DNA of 18,023 nt from JALYUA01 sp040004225 (GCA_040004225.1 JBDUBI010000192.1:1-18023), one strand, 5' to 3'; numbered from the stretch's first letter, positions 6,747 through 13,810 are shown. Notes: generated by a model not told the origin, from the letters alone. Numbers and translations are program-made.

Positions 6747-6818
6747 ATGGCTACCAAGAAGAAGGCCGCTTCCAAGAAGGGCGGATCCAAGAAGGCGAGT
6801 TCGAAGAAAAAGAAGTAA
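6747..6818 (+). CDS. 23-residue lysine-rich basic peptide
   Basis: The frame encodes only 23 residues, from MATKKKAASKK to SSKKKK. Eleven are lysine and the rest are almost all Ala, Ser and Gly, so the net charge is about +11. It resembles the C-terminal tails of histone H1-like and AlgP-like bacterial proteins, which bind DNA or RNA without a fixed fold; no folded domain or signal peptide is present. Support for a real gene is threefold: a perfect eight-base Shine-Dalgarno at optimal distance, consistent use of AAG for lysine (9 of 11), and a classic intrinsic terminator 28 bases after the stop. The gene is monocistronic. A small dyad (GTAAGTA at 6815-6821 facing TACTTAC at 6829-6835) overlaps the stop codon. 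A role in nucleoid, ribosome or RNA binding is inferred from charge only. An alternative is that the transcript itself is the functional RNA. Confidence 0.68.
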   Translation: MATKKKAASKKGGSKKASSKKKK

Positions 6819-6846
6819 GTAATTCAAGTACTTACGATTCTTTCCA

Positions 6847-6873
6847 GGGGGCCTTCGGGCCCCCAATTTTTTT
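6847..6873 (+). terminator. Rho-independent terminator with UUCG loop
   Basis: GGGGGCC (6847-6853) and GGCCCCC (6858-6864) form a perfect 7-bp stem around the extra-stable TTCG loop, followed by AA and seven Ts (6867-6873). It ends the basic-peptide transcript and isolates it from the PadR gene. It is the only textbook intrinsic terminator found in the window. Confidence 0.93.
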
Positions 6874-6936
6874 GCCTTTTGCGTGTCCCCTTTAGAGACC
6901 GGCCCTGCGCATTTCGGCCTTCCGGCTGTCCTCACC

Positions 6937-6956
6937 CTATATCTGAATTGATATAG
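6937..6956 (+). promoter_or_regulatory. Dyad operator candidate in front of the PadR gene
   Basis: CTATATC (6937-6943) and GATATAG (6950-6956) form a perfect inverted repeat with a 6-base spacer, ending 8 bases before the GTG start of the PadR-type regulator. PadR dimers usually bind AT-rich dyads overlapping their own promoters, so autoregulation is likely. TATATC may double as the -10 element, in which case the transcript would be leaderless or nearly so. Confidence 0.6.
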
Positions 6957-6964
6957 TTTTCCAC

Positions 6965-7507
6965 GTGTCGCTCCCCCACGTTCTTCTCGGCCTCCTGTGG
7001 AGCAGCCCGAGCACCGGGTACGACCTGGCGCGCTCGCTCGAGGAGGATGTCGCGCCGCTCTGGCGCGCCGAGATGTCCCAGATCTACCCCGCTCTTGCTC
7101 GCCTTCGCCGGGCCGGTTTCGTCCTGTTGAGGGTCCTCGGCCCCCGCCGGGGCCCCCGGAGGAACCTCTACAGGATCACCGCGACGGGCCGTCGGGAGGT
7201 GAAGCGGTGGCTCGCAGAGCCGGCCGCTCCTCCCTCATCCAAAGACGAGGGCCTGACGAAGATCGCGTTCCTCGAAGCTCTGCCGCTCCCCGAGCGCCGC
7301 GCTCTCCTGGCGCGGTACGAGCGAACGATCGCGGAGGAGATTCGCCGCCTGCGCGAAACCGCGCCCCCACATGGGTTCCTCCGCGAGGCGCGCCGGGGCG
7401 CAATCGACCGGATGGAGGCGACCCGCCGATGGGTCCGCGGCCTCGCCGGAGAGTCGCCCGCGGTGGCCGCGCCGCCCGCCGCCGCGGCGCCGCCCAAGAA
7501 GCGATGA
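6965..7507 (+). CDS. PadR-family transcriptional regulator
   Basis: The 180-residue protein has an N-terminal winged helix (about 4-84) with PadR hallmarks: VLLGLLWSSPSTGYDLARSLE, the recognition-helix region MSQIYPALARLRRAGFV, and the wing ending in YRITATGRREVKRWL. The C-terminal half (about 95-160) is helical with many Arg and Glu, as in the Vir_act_alpha_C dimerisation domain of subfamily 1 members, followed by an Ala/Pro tail ending KKR. The start is a GTG at 6965 without a Shine-Dalgarno; the conserved N terminus begins at once, so a later start is unlikely. The stop overlaps the ATG of the MocA-like gene (ATGA), so regulator and cofactor enzyme are translationally coupled. It probably represses its own promoter through the dyad at 6937-6956 and thereby controls the downstream molybdenum-enzyme genes. 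The inducer is unknown. Confidence 0.9.
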   Translation: MSLPHVLLGLLWSSPSTGYDLARSLEEDVAPLWRAEMSQIYPALARLRRAGFVLLRVLGPRRGPRRNLYRITATGRREVKRWLAEPAAPPSSKDEGLTKIAFLEALPLPERRALLARYERTIAEEIRRLRETAPPHGFLREARRGAIDRMEATRRWVRGLAGESPAVAAPPAAAAPPKKR

Positions 7508-8124
7508 GCGCCTCCCCTCTCCCCGTTTCTCTCGCTGCCATCATCCCGGCCGCCGGCCGCTCGCGGCGCATGGGACGCGAAAAGGTCCTGTTGCCTTTCC
7601 AATCTTCCACCTCGCTCGAGACCATTCTTCAGACGCTCGAGCGCGCCGGGATCCGCGAGATCTCGGTCGTCCTGCGCGCCGATCTCGGCGAAGCCGCGGA
7701 GCGGGCGCGCGAGGCGAAGGCTCGGGTTCTCATCAACCTCGACCCTGACGGAGACATGGCCGAATCGATCCGCATCGGGCTGGCCGGCCTGTCCCCGTCC
7801 ACGACCGCCGTCTTCATCTGGCCGGCGGATCACCCCGCCGTCCACCCTCCGACCATCGCCGCGCTCTCCGCCGTCGCCGATTCCGCGAGCGTATGGATCC
7901 CGACGTGGAAAGGACGACGCGGGCATCCGGCTCTCCTCGGGCGATCTCTCGTCGCGGACGTCTTTGCGCTTGCCCCGGGCGAAGGATTGAGGGAGCTCTG
8001 GCGGAAGCGCGCCGGGGCTGTTCGGGAGCTTGCGGTGCCCGATTCCGGTGTCGTCGCGAACATTGACACTCCCGCGCAGTACGAGGCGGCGATGCGCGAC
8101 TTTCCCGGACCGGACATTTCGTAA
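7504..8124 (+). CDS. mocA: MocA-like molybdopterin cytidylyltransferase
   Basis: The 206-residue nucleotidyltransferase belongs to the MobA-like NTP transferase group (PF12804). The nucleotide-binding signature PAAGRSRRMGREKVLLPF is at 15-32, the metal-binding Asp is in WPADHP (106-111), and RRGHPALLGR (138-147) is the segment that in MocA selects CTP and binds the pterin. Family knowledge: MocA joins CMP to the molybdenum cofactor, giving the MCD form used by bacterial xanthine-oxidase-family enzymes. The genes directly downstream encode such an enzyme, which supports MocA over MobA (the GMP-adding homologue). The usual GMSSSL-like stretch is here GDMAESIRIGL, a mild variation. The start overlaps the PadR stop by four bases. 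The next gene follows after 48 bases that hold a small hairpin and a possible promoter. Confidence 0.85.
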   Translation: MSASPLPVSLAAIIPAAGRSRRMGREKVLLPFQSSTSLETILQTLERAGIREISVVLRADLGEAAERAREAKARVLINLDPDGDMAESIRIGLAGLSPSTTAVFIWPADHPAVHPPTIAALSAVADSASVWIPTWKGRRGHPALLGRSLVADVFALAPGEGLRELWRKRAGAVRELAVPDSGVVANIDTPAQYEAAMRDFPGPDIS

Positions 8125-8126
8125 AT

Positions 8127-8148
8127 CGCCGGCGACCCGGCGTATGAT
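8127..8148 (+). promoter_or_regulatory. Hairpin and possible internal promoter before the molybdenum hydroxylase genes
   Basis: CGCCGG (8127-8132) and CCGGCG (8137-8142) form a 6-bp stem with a 4-base loop, directly followed by TATGAT (8143-8148), a good -10 hexamer match. No convincing -35 hexamer is visible. A secondary promoter would let the enzyme genes be made in excess over PadR and MocA. This is weak evidence only. Confidence 0.25.
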
Positions 8149-8172
8149 CGGCTCCTTCTCGAGGAGGTTCCG

Positions 8173-8898
8173 ATGGCCGACGACAGTCGCTCCGGCTTCA
8201 CGCGCCGAGACCTCGTCCGGGGCGCTCTGGTGGGCGCGGTAGCCGCTACCGCCGGCGCAAAAACTCCGGTCGAAGCCGATCGCGCCATGGGCCCCGGGGC
8301 GGTCGTGATGACACTGCAGATCAACGGGCAGACACACCGCCTGACCGCCGAACCGCGCGTCGTCCTCGCCGATGCGCTGCGGGATCGGCTCGGCTTGACG
8401 GGAACGAAGGTCGTGTGCGGGCGCGGGGCCTGCGGCGCCTGTACCGTGTTGATCGACGGAAACCCCGCCTGCTCCTGCCTCCTGCTCGCGGCCGAAGTCC
8501 AGGGCCGGAAGATCACGACGATCGAGGGGCTTGCGAGCGACGGTCGGATGCAGCCGATCCAGGAGGCGTTCGTCGCGGCCGACGCGCTCCAGTGCGGGTT
8601 CTGCACGTCGGGGATGGTGATGTCCTGCAAGGCGCTTCTCGACCGAACCCCGAAGCCGACCCGCGACGAGATCCGCCACGCGGTCTCCGGCAACCTGTGC
8701 CGCTGCGGCACCTATCCGCACGTGTTCGAAGCGGTCGAGCGCGCCGCAGGAATCCGGACCGCGGCACGCACGGGCGAACTGTCGGACGAAAGCGCCGGCC
8801 TCTCCGCCCGGCTCCGCGCTGCGAGGATGGGGCCGTTCGTCAACGACGGGAGGGTCGACTCCGGGGTGGCCGAGGCGCTCGACCTCGAGGAGGCCTGA
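8173..8898 (+). CDS. Tat-exported 2Fe-2S subunit of a PaoABC-like aldehyde oxidoreductase
   Basis: The 241-residue protein is the small subunit of a xanthine-oxidase-family enzyme and carries electrons from the molybdenum site to FAD. It opens with a twin-arginine signal (FTRRDLVRGALVGAVAATAGA; Arg11-Arg12), so the complex is exported folded. The plant-ferredoxin-type cluster ligands are Cys82, 87, 90 and 102; the second cluster in the four-helix domain uses Cys141, 144, 176 and 178 (CGFC and CRC motifs). All eight are present. Length and Tat signal match E. coli PaoA (YagT). The 50-residue tail after the last cluster is unremarkable. GAGGAGG lies 6 bases before the ATG, a strong ribosome binding site. 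The molybdopterin subunit gene starts one base after the stop. The substrate is unknown; aromatic or aliphatic aldehydes are likely by homology. Confidence 0.93.
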   Translation: MADDSRSGFTRRDLVRGALVGAVAATAGAKTPVEADRAMGPGAVVMTLQINGQTHRLTAEPRVVLADALRDRLGLTGTKVVCGRGACGACTVLIDGNPACSCLLLAAEVQGRKITTIEGLASDGRMQPIQEAFVAADALQCGFCTSGMVMSCKALLDRTPKPTRDEIRHAVSGNLCRCGTYPHVFEAVERAAGIRTAARTGELSDESAGLSARLRAARMGPFVNDGRVDSGVAEALDLEEA

Positions 8899-8899
8899 G

Positions 8900-11221
8900 A
8901 TGAGCAAGGACAAATTGAGGCTCGGCTTCAACGGGCACTTCGAGGAGAAGGAGGTCGAGGTCGCGGCGGGCGACCCGACCCCGTGGGATCCCTCGCGGAA
9001 GTTCTCGATCCTGGGCGCGCGCACTCCCCGGCTGGACGCCCGCGCGAAGGCCACGGGAGCCGCCCGCTACTCGATCGACGTGCGCCTGCCCGGAATGCTC
9101 TACGCGAAGATCCTCCGGAGCCCTCACGCGGCGGCGGTGGTGCGGTCCCTCGACCTCGCCGCGGCCCGGAAAATGCCGGGAGTCCAGGCCGTCCTCGCGA
9201 TCGCTAAGGCGGGCGACTCGCTCCGGTTCGCGGGCCAGGAGGTCGCGGCCGTGGCGGCGGACACCCCCGAACGCGCGCTCGACGCCATGAGCGCCATCCG
9301 GGTGGAGTACGAGACCCGTCCGTTCGTGGTCGAAATGGAAAACGCCCGGGCCGAGGGAGCTCCACTCGTCTTCGAAGGCAAGGTGGAAACGAAGACCTCG
9401 GCGGGGGACGCCCCCGGCGCAAAGAAGGCGCTCCCCCGGAAGGGAAACGTGCAGGGACCGCGCGCCTCCGACAAGGGCAGCGTCGACCAGGGCTTCGCCA
9501 GGGCCGACGCGGTCGTCGAAGGCACCTACGTCACGCAGGTCCAGACGCACACCGCCCTCGAGACGCACGGCGTCGTCGCCCGCTGGGAAGGGGACGACCT
9601 GACCGTGTGGGCCTCGACCCAGGGCATCTTTTCGGTCCGCGAGGAGCTGGCGGCGGCGCTGGAAGTGCCGCTCGCGAAAGTCACCGTGCTGACGGAGTTC
9701 ATGGGGGGCGGGTTCGGCGCGAAGTTCGGCGCCGGCGTCGAAGGAGTCACCGCGGCAAAGCTCGCGAAGGCGGCGGGCGCTCCGGTGAAGCTCTTTCTCG
9801 ACCGGAAGGAAGAGCACCTCGCGGTCGGCAACCGGCCGTCCTCGGTGCAGTGGGTGAAGGCCGGCGCGACGAAGGACGGCAAGCTGACGGCCATGCAGCT
9901 CATCGTGCACGGGAGCGGGGGCACGAACGGCGGGACCGGGACGTCGGGTCCGTTCAAGAACGTCTACGCCTGCGACAATGTGAAGACCGAAGAATTCGAC
10001 GTCTTCACCAACTCCGGCCCGTCCGCGGCGTTCCGCGCCCCGGGCCATCCGCAGGGCGCGTTTGCCCTCGAAGCGACTATGGACGAGCTCGCCGCCCGGA
10101 TCGGGATGGACCCGCTCGAATTCCGACTGAAAAACGACCCTTCCGAGGTGCGGCGCGAGGAGTTCCGGATCGGCGCCGAGAAGATCGGCTGGGCGACCCG
10201 AGACGCGCAGCGGCGGGTCCCGGAAAGGGCGGAGCTCCGGCGGGGGATCGGCGTGGGTGCGTCCATCTGGTACAACACCGGCGGCACCGGTCCGAAGGCA
10301 ACGGTCACGATCCATCGCGACGGGTCCGCGGAGGTCGTGCACGGCGTGCAGGACCTCGGCACGGGAGCGAGGACGATGGTCGGCATCGTCGCCGCCGAAG
10401 AGCTGGGCCTCCCCCTCGCCAGAATCGCGGTGCGAATCGGCGACACCCGCATGCCCTACGGACCGGGGTCCGGGGGCTCGACGACGACGCCGTCCACCGC
10501 GCCCACAATCCGCGCGGCGGCGTGGCAGGCCAAAAACAAGGTGGCGGCGGCGGCCGCCTCCACCCTCCAGGTCCCCGTGGAATCCGTCGAATCGACCGCG
10601 GGCGGATTCTCCGTGAAGGGCGATCCGGCGCGGCGGCTTTCGTGGACGGACGCCTGCGCGCGCCTTCCCGAAGAGGGAGTTTCGGCGACGGCCTCGCGCG
10701 CCGAGAACCATCCCGACGCCTGGAAGCGGTTCACCGCCGGCGCGCAGTTCGCCCAGGTCGAGGTGGACGTCGAGACCGGCCTCGTGCGCGTGAAGAAGGT
10801 GGTCGCGGTGCATGACTGCGGCCTCGTCGTGAATGCGCTCACCGCGGAAAGTCAGGTGCACGGCGGAGTCATCCAGGGAATCTCGTATGCGCTGTACGAA
10901 AACCGGATCCTGGACCGCGCGACCGGCCGGATGGTCAATCCGAACGTGGAGCAGTACAAGATCGTCGGGTCGATGGACGTCCCCGAGATCGACGTGACGT
11001 TCCTGCCCGTCTGGGACGGCGTCAACAACACACATTCGGTCGGGATCGGCGAGCCCGCAACCGTCGCGACGGCCGCCGCGGTGGCCAATGCGGTCTCGCA
11101 TGCCATAGGGGCGCGGATCCGCAGTCTGCCGATCACTCCAGAATCCGTGATCGCCGCGCGGGACGGGAAGTCCCGGGTGGCTCCTGCCGGGAACGAAGCG
11201 CGGAAAGGGGGCGGGGCATGA
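8900..11221 (+). CDS. Molybdopterin-binding catalytic subunit of a PaoC-like aldehyde oxidoreductase
   Basis: The 773-residue large subunit of the xanthine-oxidase family hydroxylates aldehydes or N-heterocycles at a molybdenum-MCD centre. It has the N-terminal a/b hammerhead (GARTPRLDARAKATGAARYSIDVRLPG, from about residue 38) and the cofactor-binding segments FMGGGFGAKF (267-276), AFRAPGHPQG (377-386) and GSGGSTTT near 529. The catalytic base is Glu718 in SVGIGEPATVATAAAVANA. All key regions are present and length fits the family (about 730-780). It has no signal peptide and probably leaves the cell with the Tat-tagged small subunit. A GAGG-rich stretch at the end of the preceding gene serves as ribosome binding site, and the stop overlaps the FAD-subunit start (ATGA). 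A 795-codon frame on the opposite strand is a composition shadow. Confidence 0.95.
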   Translation: MSKDKLRLGFNGHFEEKEVEVAAGDPTPWDPSRKFSILGARTPRLDARAKATGAARYSIDVRLPGMLYAKILRSPHAAAVVRSLDLAAARKMPGVQAVLAIAKAGDSLRFAGQEVAAVAADTPERALDAMSAIRVEYETRPFVVEMENARAEGAPLVFEGKVETKTSAGDAPGAKKALPRKGNVQGPRASDKGSVDQGFARADAVVEGTYVTQVQTHTALETHGVVARWEGDDLTVWASTQGIFSVREELAAALEVPLAKVTVLTEFMGGGFGAKFGAGVEGVTAAKLAKAAGAPVKLFLDRKEEHLAVGNRPSSVQWVKAGATKDGKLTAMQLIVHGSGGTNGGTGTSGPFKNVYACDNVKTEEFDVFTNSGPSAAFRAPGHPQGAFALEATMDELAARIGMDPLEFRLKNDPSEVRREEFRIGAEKIGWATRDAQRRVPERAELRRGIGVGASIWYNTGGTGPKATVTIHRDGSAEVVHGVQDLGTGARTMVGIVAAEELGLPLARIAVRIGDTRMPYGPGSGGSTTTPSTAPTIRAAAWQAKNKVAAAAASTLQVPVESVESTAGGFSVKGDPARRLSWTDACARLPEEGVSATASRAENHPDAWKRFTAGAQFAQVEVDVETGLVRVKKVVAVHDCGLVVNALTAESQVHGGVIQGISYALYENRILDRATGRMVNPNVEQYKIVGSMDVPEIDVTFLPVWDGVNNTHSVGIGEPATVATAAAVANAVSHAIGARIRSLPITPESVIAARDGKSRVAPAGNEARKGGGA

Positions 11222-12186
11222 AGACATTTACGCTGCTTCCCGTGCGTTCGCTCGCGGAGGGCTCCCGCGAATCCGCGAAGCCCGGAAGCATCCTGAAGGC
11301 CGGAGGCGTCGATCTCCTCGATCGGATGAAGGAAGGCCTCGAGGCTCCGGACCGCGTCGTCTCGATCGCGCATGTCCCGGGTCACGACGGGATCGAGGTC
11401 GGCCCGCCGGCCCGCATCGGCGCGCTGGCGACGCTCGCGCGTCTCGACACGCATGCGGCGCTGCGTCGCGTGTACCCCGCTCTGGCGGACGCGGCCGGCG
11501 GGGCCGCCACGCCGCAGATCCGGAACATGGCAACCCTGGGCGGCAACCTCGCGCAGCGCCCGCGGTGCTGGTATTTCCGGCAGGCGGATTTCGACTGCAC
11601 CAAGAAGGGCGGCTCCCAGTGTTTCGCGCTGCACGGCGAGAACCGCTTTCACGCCATATTCGACACCGACGTCTGTTGCTGCATCCACCCGTCGGCGACG
11701 GCCGTGGCGCTCCTCGCCTACGGAGCGCGGGTCAACACCATTAGCGCGCGAGGCAAGCGCTCGATCCCGATCGAGGACTTCTTCATCGCTCCCCGGGAAG
11801 ACCCGAAACGCGAAAACCAGCTCGGCCCGGGCGAGGTGATCGAAGGCGTCGAGATGCCCGCTCCCGCGCCCGGATCGCGCTCCGTCTATAAGAAGCTCAA
11901 GGAGAAGGAGTCGTTTGACTGGCCGCTCGTGGAGGCGTGCGTCTCCGTGACACTGTCCGGAGGCGCGATCCAGGATGCGCGCGTGGTGCTCGGATCTGTC
12001 GCCCCCGTTCCGCGCCGCGTCCAGGCGGCGGAGAAGATCCTTGCGGGCTCGCGTCCGTCTCCCGAGCTGATCTCCCGCGCGGCCGAAGCGGCGGTCGCCG
12101 GCGCGACGCCGCTTTCTCAGAACGCGCACAAGGTGCGGCTGGCCCGGGTCATGGTCGAGCGCGCCCTCCGCGAGGCGCTCGCCTGA
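11218..12186 (+). CDS. FAD and 4Fe-4S subunit of a PaoB-like aldehyde oxidoreductase
   Basis: The 322-residue middle subunit passes electrons from the iron-sulfur chain to an acceptor through FAD (CO-dehydrogenase flavoprotein family). FAD-binding signatures are ARIGALATLA (65-74) and TPQIRNMATLGGNLAQRPRC (98-117). Inserted in this domain is a cysteine motif with Cys117, Cys127, Cys135 and one of Cys153-155 (CWYF, CTKKGGSQC, DVCCC), matching the extra 4Fe-4S cluster described for E. coli PaoB and absent from ordinary xanthine dehydrogenases. The C-terminal domain (about 205-320) is the usual dimer-like fold. There is no signal peptide, so export would depend on the small subunit. The start overlaps the previous stop by four bases. 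Gene order here is small, large, medium, whereas E. coli has small, medium, large, and no PaoD/XdhC-type insertion chaperone follows. Confidence 0.93.
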   Translation: MKTFTLLPVRSLAEGSRESAKPGSILKAGGVDLLDRMKEGLEAPDRVVSIAHVPGHDGIEVGPPARIGALATLARLDTHAALRRVYPALADAAGGAATPQIRNMATLGGNLAQRPRCWYFRQADFDCTKKGGSQCFALHGENRFHAIFDTDVCCCIHPSATAVALLAYGARVNTISARGKRSIPIEDFFIAPREDPKRENQLGPGEVIEGVEMPAPAPGSRSVYKKLKEKESFDWPLVEACVSVTLSGGAIQDARVVLGSVAPVPRRVQAAEKILAGSRPSPELISRAAEAAVAGATPLSQNAHKVRLARVMVERALREALA

Positions 12187-12206
12187 ACGACGATCCGCTG
12201 GCCGCC

Positions 12207-12467
12207 ATGCGGCGCTTCGCGAAGCCCATTCGCGACGGCGTGCGGGAGGCGGACCCCTTCCTCTGCCGGCACCTCCGCACCAAGACCTGGTACGTGCCGG
12301 ATTCCTTCGCCGAGAGGGACGTCTCCAGGTCTTCGTCGACCGCCCAGTACTGGTGCCTGAAGACGATGCGCTCCGACGGTCCCGACGGCGGGCTGGTCCT
12401 GCCCGAGGAGTGCACGGATGAGCGGGTGTGCTTCGAGCCCGCGGTGGGAATGGCGCCGGATTCGTAG
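12207..12467 (+). CDS. Small cysteine-containing protein at the end of the molybdenum operon
   Basis: The 86-residue protein has no named family. The ATG at 12207 is 20 bases after the FAD-subunit stop; the frame is open further up, and a CTG at 12183 would add eight residues. It has four cysteines, Cys20 (FLCRHL), Cys50 (YWCLKTM), Cys69 and Cys75 (EECTDERVCFEP), and aromatic-rich segments (TWYVPD, QYWCLKT), followed by GPDGGLVLPEEC. The spacing could hold a metal ion or Fe-S cluster or form two disulfides. I have an impression of similar short GPDG...EEC...C proteins in other soil bacteria, but this is unverified. No signal peptide or membrane segment is present. Position implies co-transcription with the oxidoreductase, as maturation factor, electron acceptor or bystander. 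A small hairpin (12493-12507) lies between it and convergent mglA. Codon composition matches its neighbours. Confidence 0.6.
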   Translation: MRRFAKPIRDGVREADPFLCRHLRTKTWYVPDSFAERDVSRSSSTAQYWCLKTMRSDGPDGGLVLPEECTDERVCFEPAVGMAPDS

Positions 12468-12511
12468 AGGAGCGAGACGGCGGCGGTCCGACCCGCCTGA
12501 CGGGCGGAAGG

Positions 12512-13096
12512 CTATTTCTTCTTCAGCTCCATCAGCACCTGGCGGGCGACGGCCTTCAAGGTGTCGAACACCCCGACTCCCGTCGGCGCGGTCGCCTCGA
12601 ACGTGGGCTCGCCCTTGATGTTCAGCTGCCGGTACATCTCGTCGCTCGGCACGGCCGTCGGAAGGTCGCGCTTGTTGAACTGCAGGACGTAGGGGATCGC
12701 GGAGATGTCGTAGCCCTGGTCCTTCAGATTCTTGTCGAGGTTGCGGATCGACTCGGCGTTGGCCTCCATCCGGGCCTCCTGCGAGTCGGCGACGAAAACC
12801 ACGCCGTCGACCCCTTTCAAGATGAGCTTGCGGGAGGCGTCGTAGAAGACCTGACCGGGGACGGTGTAGAGGTGGAACCGCGTCTTGAAACCCTTCACCG
12901 TTCCGAGGTCGAGGGGCAGGAAGTCGAAGAAGAGCGTCCGGTCGGTCTCCGTCGCGAGCGAGATCAGCTTCCCCTTGGCGGCGGGGTTCGTCCGGTCATA
13001 GATGTACTGGAGATTGGTCGTCTTGCCGCAGAGCCCCGGACCGTAATAGACGATCTTGCAGTTGATTTCCCGGGCCGCGTAATTTATGAAAGTCAT
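12512..13096 (-). CDS. mglA: MglA-type Ras-like GTPase
   Basis: The 194-residue small GTPase sets cell polarity and drives gliding or type IV pili in bacteria such as Myxococcus; in non-gliders its role is less clear. All GTPase motifs are present: P-loop GPGLCGKT (19-26), switch I with Arg53 and Thr54 (TDRT), the G3 variant TVPGQ with Gln82, and NKRD (141-144). MglA proteins lack the usual Asp of DxxG and use Thr in TVPG, as here. Arg53, Thr54 and Gln82 fall at the same numbers as the catalytic residues reported for Myxococcus MglA, and length is the same within one residue. The C-terminal Lys-rich end (ELKKK) has no lipid-anchor cysteine. The start is 32 bases after the mglB stop, with a small hairpin between and no clear Shine-Dalgarno. 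Its GTPase-activating partner is MglB. Confidence 0.95.
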   Translation of the reverse strand: MTFINYAAREINCKIVYYGPGLCGKTTNLQYIYDRTNPAAKGKLISLATETDRTLFFDFLPLDLGTVKGFKTRFHLYTVPGQVFYDASRKLILKGVDGVVFVADSQEARMEANAESIRNLDKNLKDQGYDISAIPYVLQFNKRDLPTAVPSDEMYRQLNIKGEPTFEATAPTGVGVFDTLKAVARQVLMELKKK

Positions 13097-13108
13097 GGGC
13101 GAGGGAGA

Positions 13109-13124
13109 GGATCCGAGGGGATCC
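13109..13124 (-). repeat. Hairpin in the mglB-mglA spacer
   Basis: GGATCC occurs at 13109-13114 and 13119-13124 with a 4-base loop between. Each copy is itself a palindrome, and together they form a 6-bp stem 12 bases before the mglA start. In mRNA it could tune mglA translation or protect mRNA ends. Confidence 0.45.
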
Positions 13125-13128
13125 CGGA

Positions 13129-13629
13129 TTACTCCGAAAAAAGCCGGTCGATGTCGTCGTCCGTGATTTCCGAGAATGGCGACTCGAATTCGACGCTCAA
13201 GTTTGATTTCTCGCGCGCGGCCTTCTCGGTGATCTCCTCGAAGATCCGGTCCAGCTCTCCGGTGGCCCGCCGAACCCGGAGACGGACCAGGCCAAGTGAG
13301 GAGCGCTCGTCGAAGATCACGACGAGGATGACCCGCAGGGCGACGATCGAGATGTGGATGTTGTCCTTCTCCCCTTCGTGGAAAAGGATCGAGAACTCTT
13401 TTTCGCCGATCAGCCGGGCGAGGCCGTCGGTCGCGGCAACGTTTCCGGCGGTCAACGACGCGAGGGAGGTGGTGTCGAGGCTGGTGAGATCGCCGACGGC
13501 CGCGATCTGCTGGCCGTTCTTGTCGACCAGGAACACGACGTTCGCGTTGGCATCCTCCCGCAGCCGCCCGAGAGCGTTCTTGATCTTCTGAAATTCCTCG
13601 TCATACAGGACGAGGTCCGGCGTGCTCAT
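13129..13629 (-). CDS. mglB: MglB Roadblock/LC7 GTPase-activating protein
   Basis: The 166-residue Roadblock/LC7 protein activates GTP hydrolysis by MglA as a homodimer. The domain spans about 12-135: helix FQKIKNALGRLREDANANVV, strand FLVDKNGQQIAAVGD, helix TSLASLTAGNVAATDGLARL, strands FSILFHEGEKDNIHISIV and VILVVIFDERSSLGLVRLRVRRA, then the last helix. The acidic tail (residues ~145-166, ending DDDIDRLFSE) resembles the C-terminal extension that in Myxococcus contacts MglA. I chose the ATG at 13629; an upstream TTG (13659) would add ten residues not typical of the family and overlaps a likely -10 element. The gene pair order mglB-mglA on the minus strand matches myxobacteria. RecR lies 181 bases upstream on the same strand, far enough for a separate promoter. 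Confidence 0.92.
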   Translation of the reverse strand: MSTPDLVLYDEEFQKIKNALGRLREDANANVVFLVDKNGQQIAAVGDLTSLDTTSLASLTAGNVAATDGLARLIGEKEFSILFHEGEKDNIHISIVALRVILVVIFDERSSLGLVRLRVRRATGELDRIFEEITEKAAREKSNLSVEFESPFSEITDDDIDRLFSE

Positions 13630-13658
13630 TTGTCCGTTGTCTTTCGTGTGAAAGCTCA

Positions 13659-13664
13659 ATTCTA
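13659..13664 (-). promoter_or_regulatory. Possible -10 element for mglBA
   Basis: On the minus strand TAGAAT (five of six matches to TATAAT) ends 29 bases before the mglB ATG. No good -35 hexamer is seen 16-18 bases upstream. The same hexamer stands at the SRP RNA start in this window. Confidence 0.35.
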
Positions 13665-13810
13665 CAACGGTGCCGGTTTCCGGGCTCGGTTATCCGTCCG
13701 GGTCGAGACGCGCGCCGCAGGGTTGGCCGGGCGTTGTCCGTCGGACCGGAGGGAAAATCTTCGCCGGCGAGCGCTCCCGCGGAGGCACGCCGAAAACCGA
13801 ATCCGGGAAG

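Noticed and set aside
8840..11227. 795-codon open frame on the minus strand, opposite the molybdopterin subunit
   Set aside because: It mirrors a real gene in GC-rich DNA; the product is low-complexity Arg/Gly/Asp/His-rich with no domain, while the + strand product matches a known family end to end.
12493..12507. Terminator between the cysteine protein gene and mglA
   Set aside because: CCGCC faces GGCGG across a 5-base loop, but the stem is short and not followed by a T-tract.
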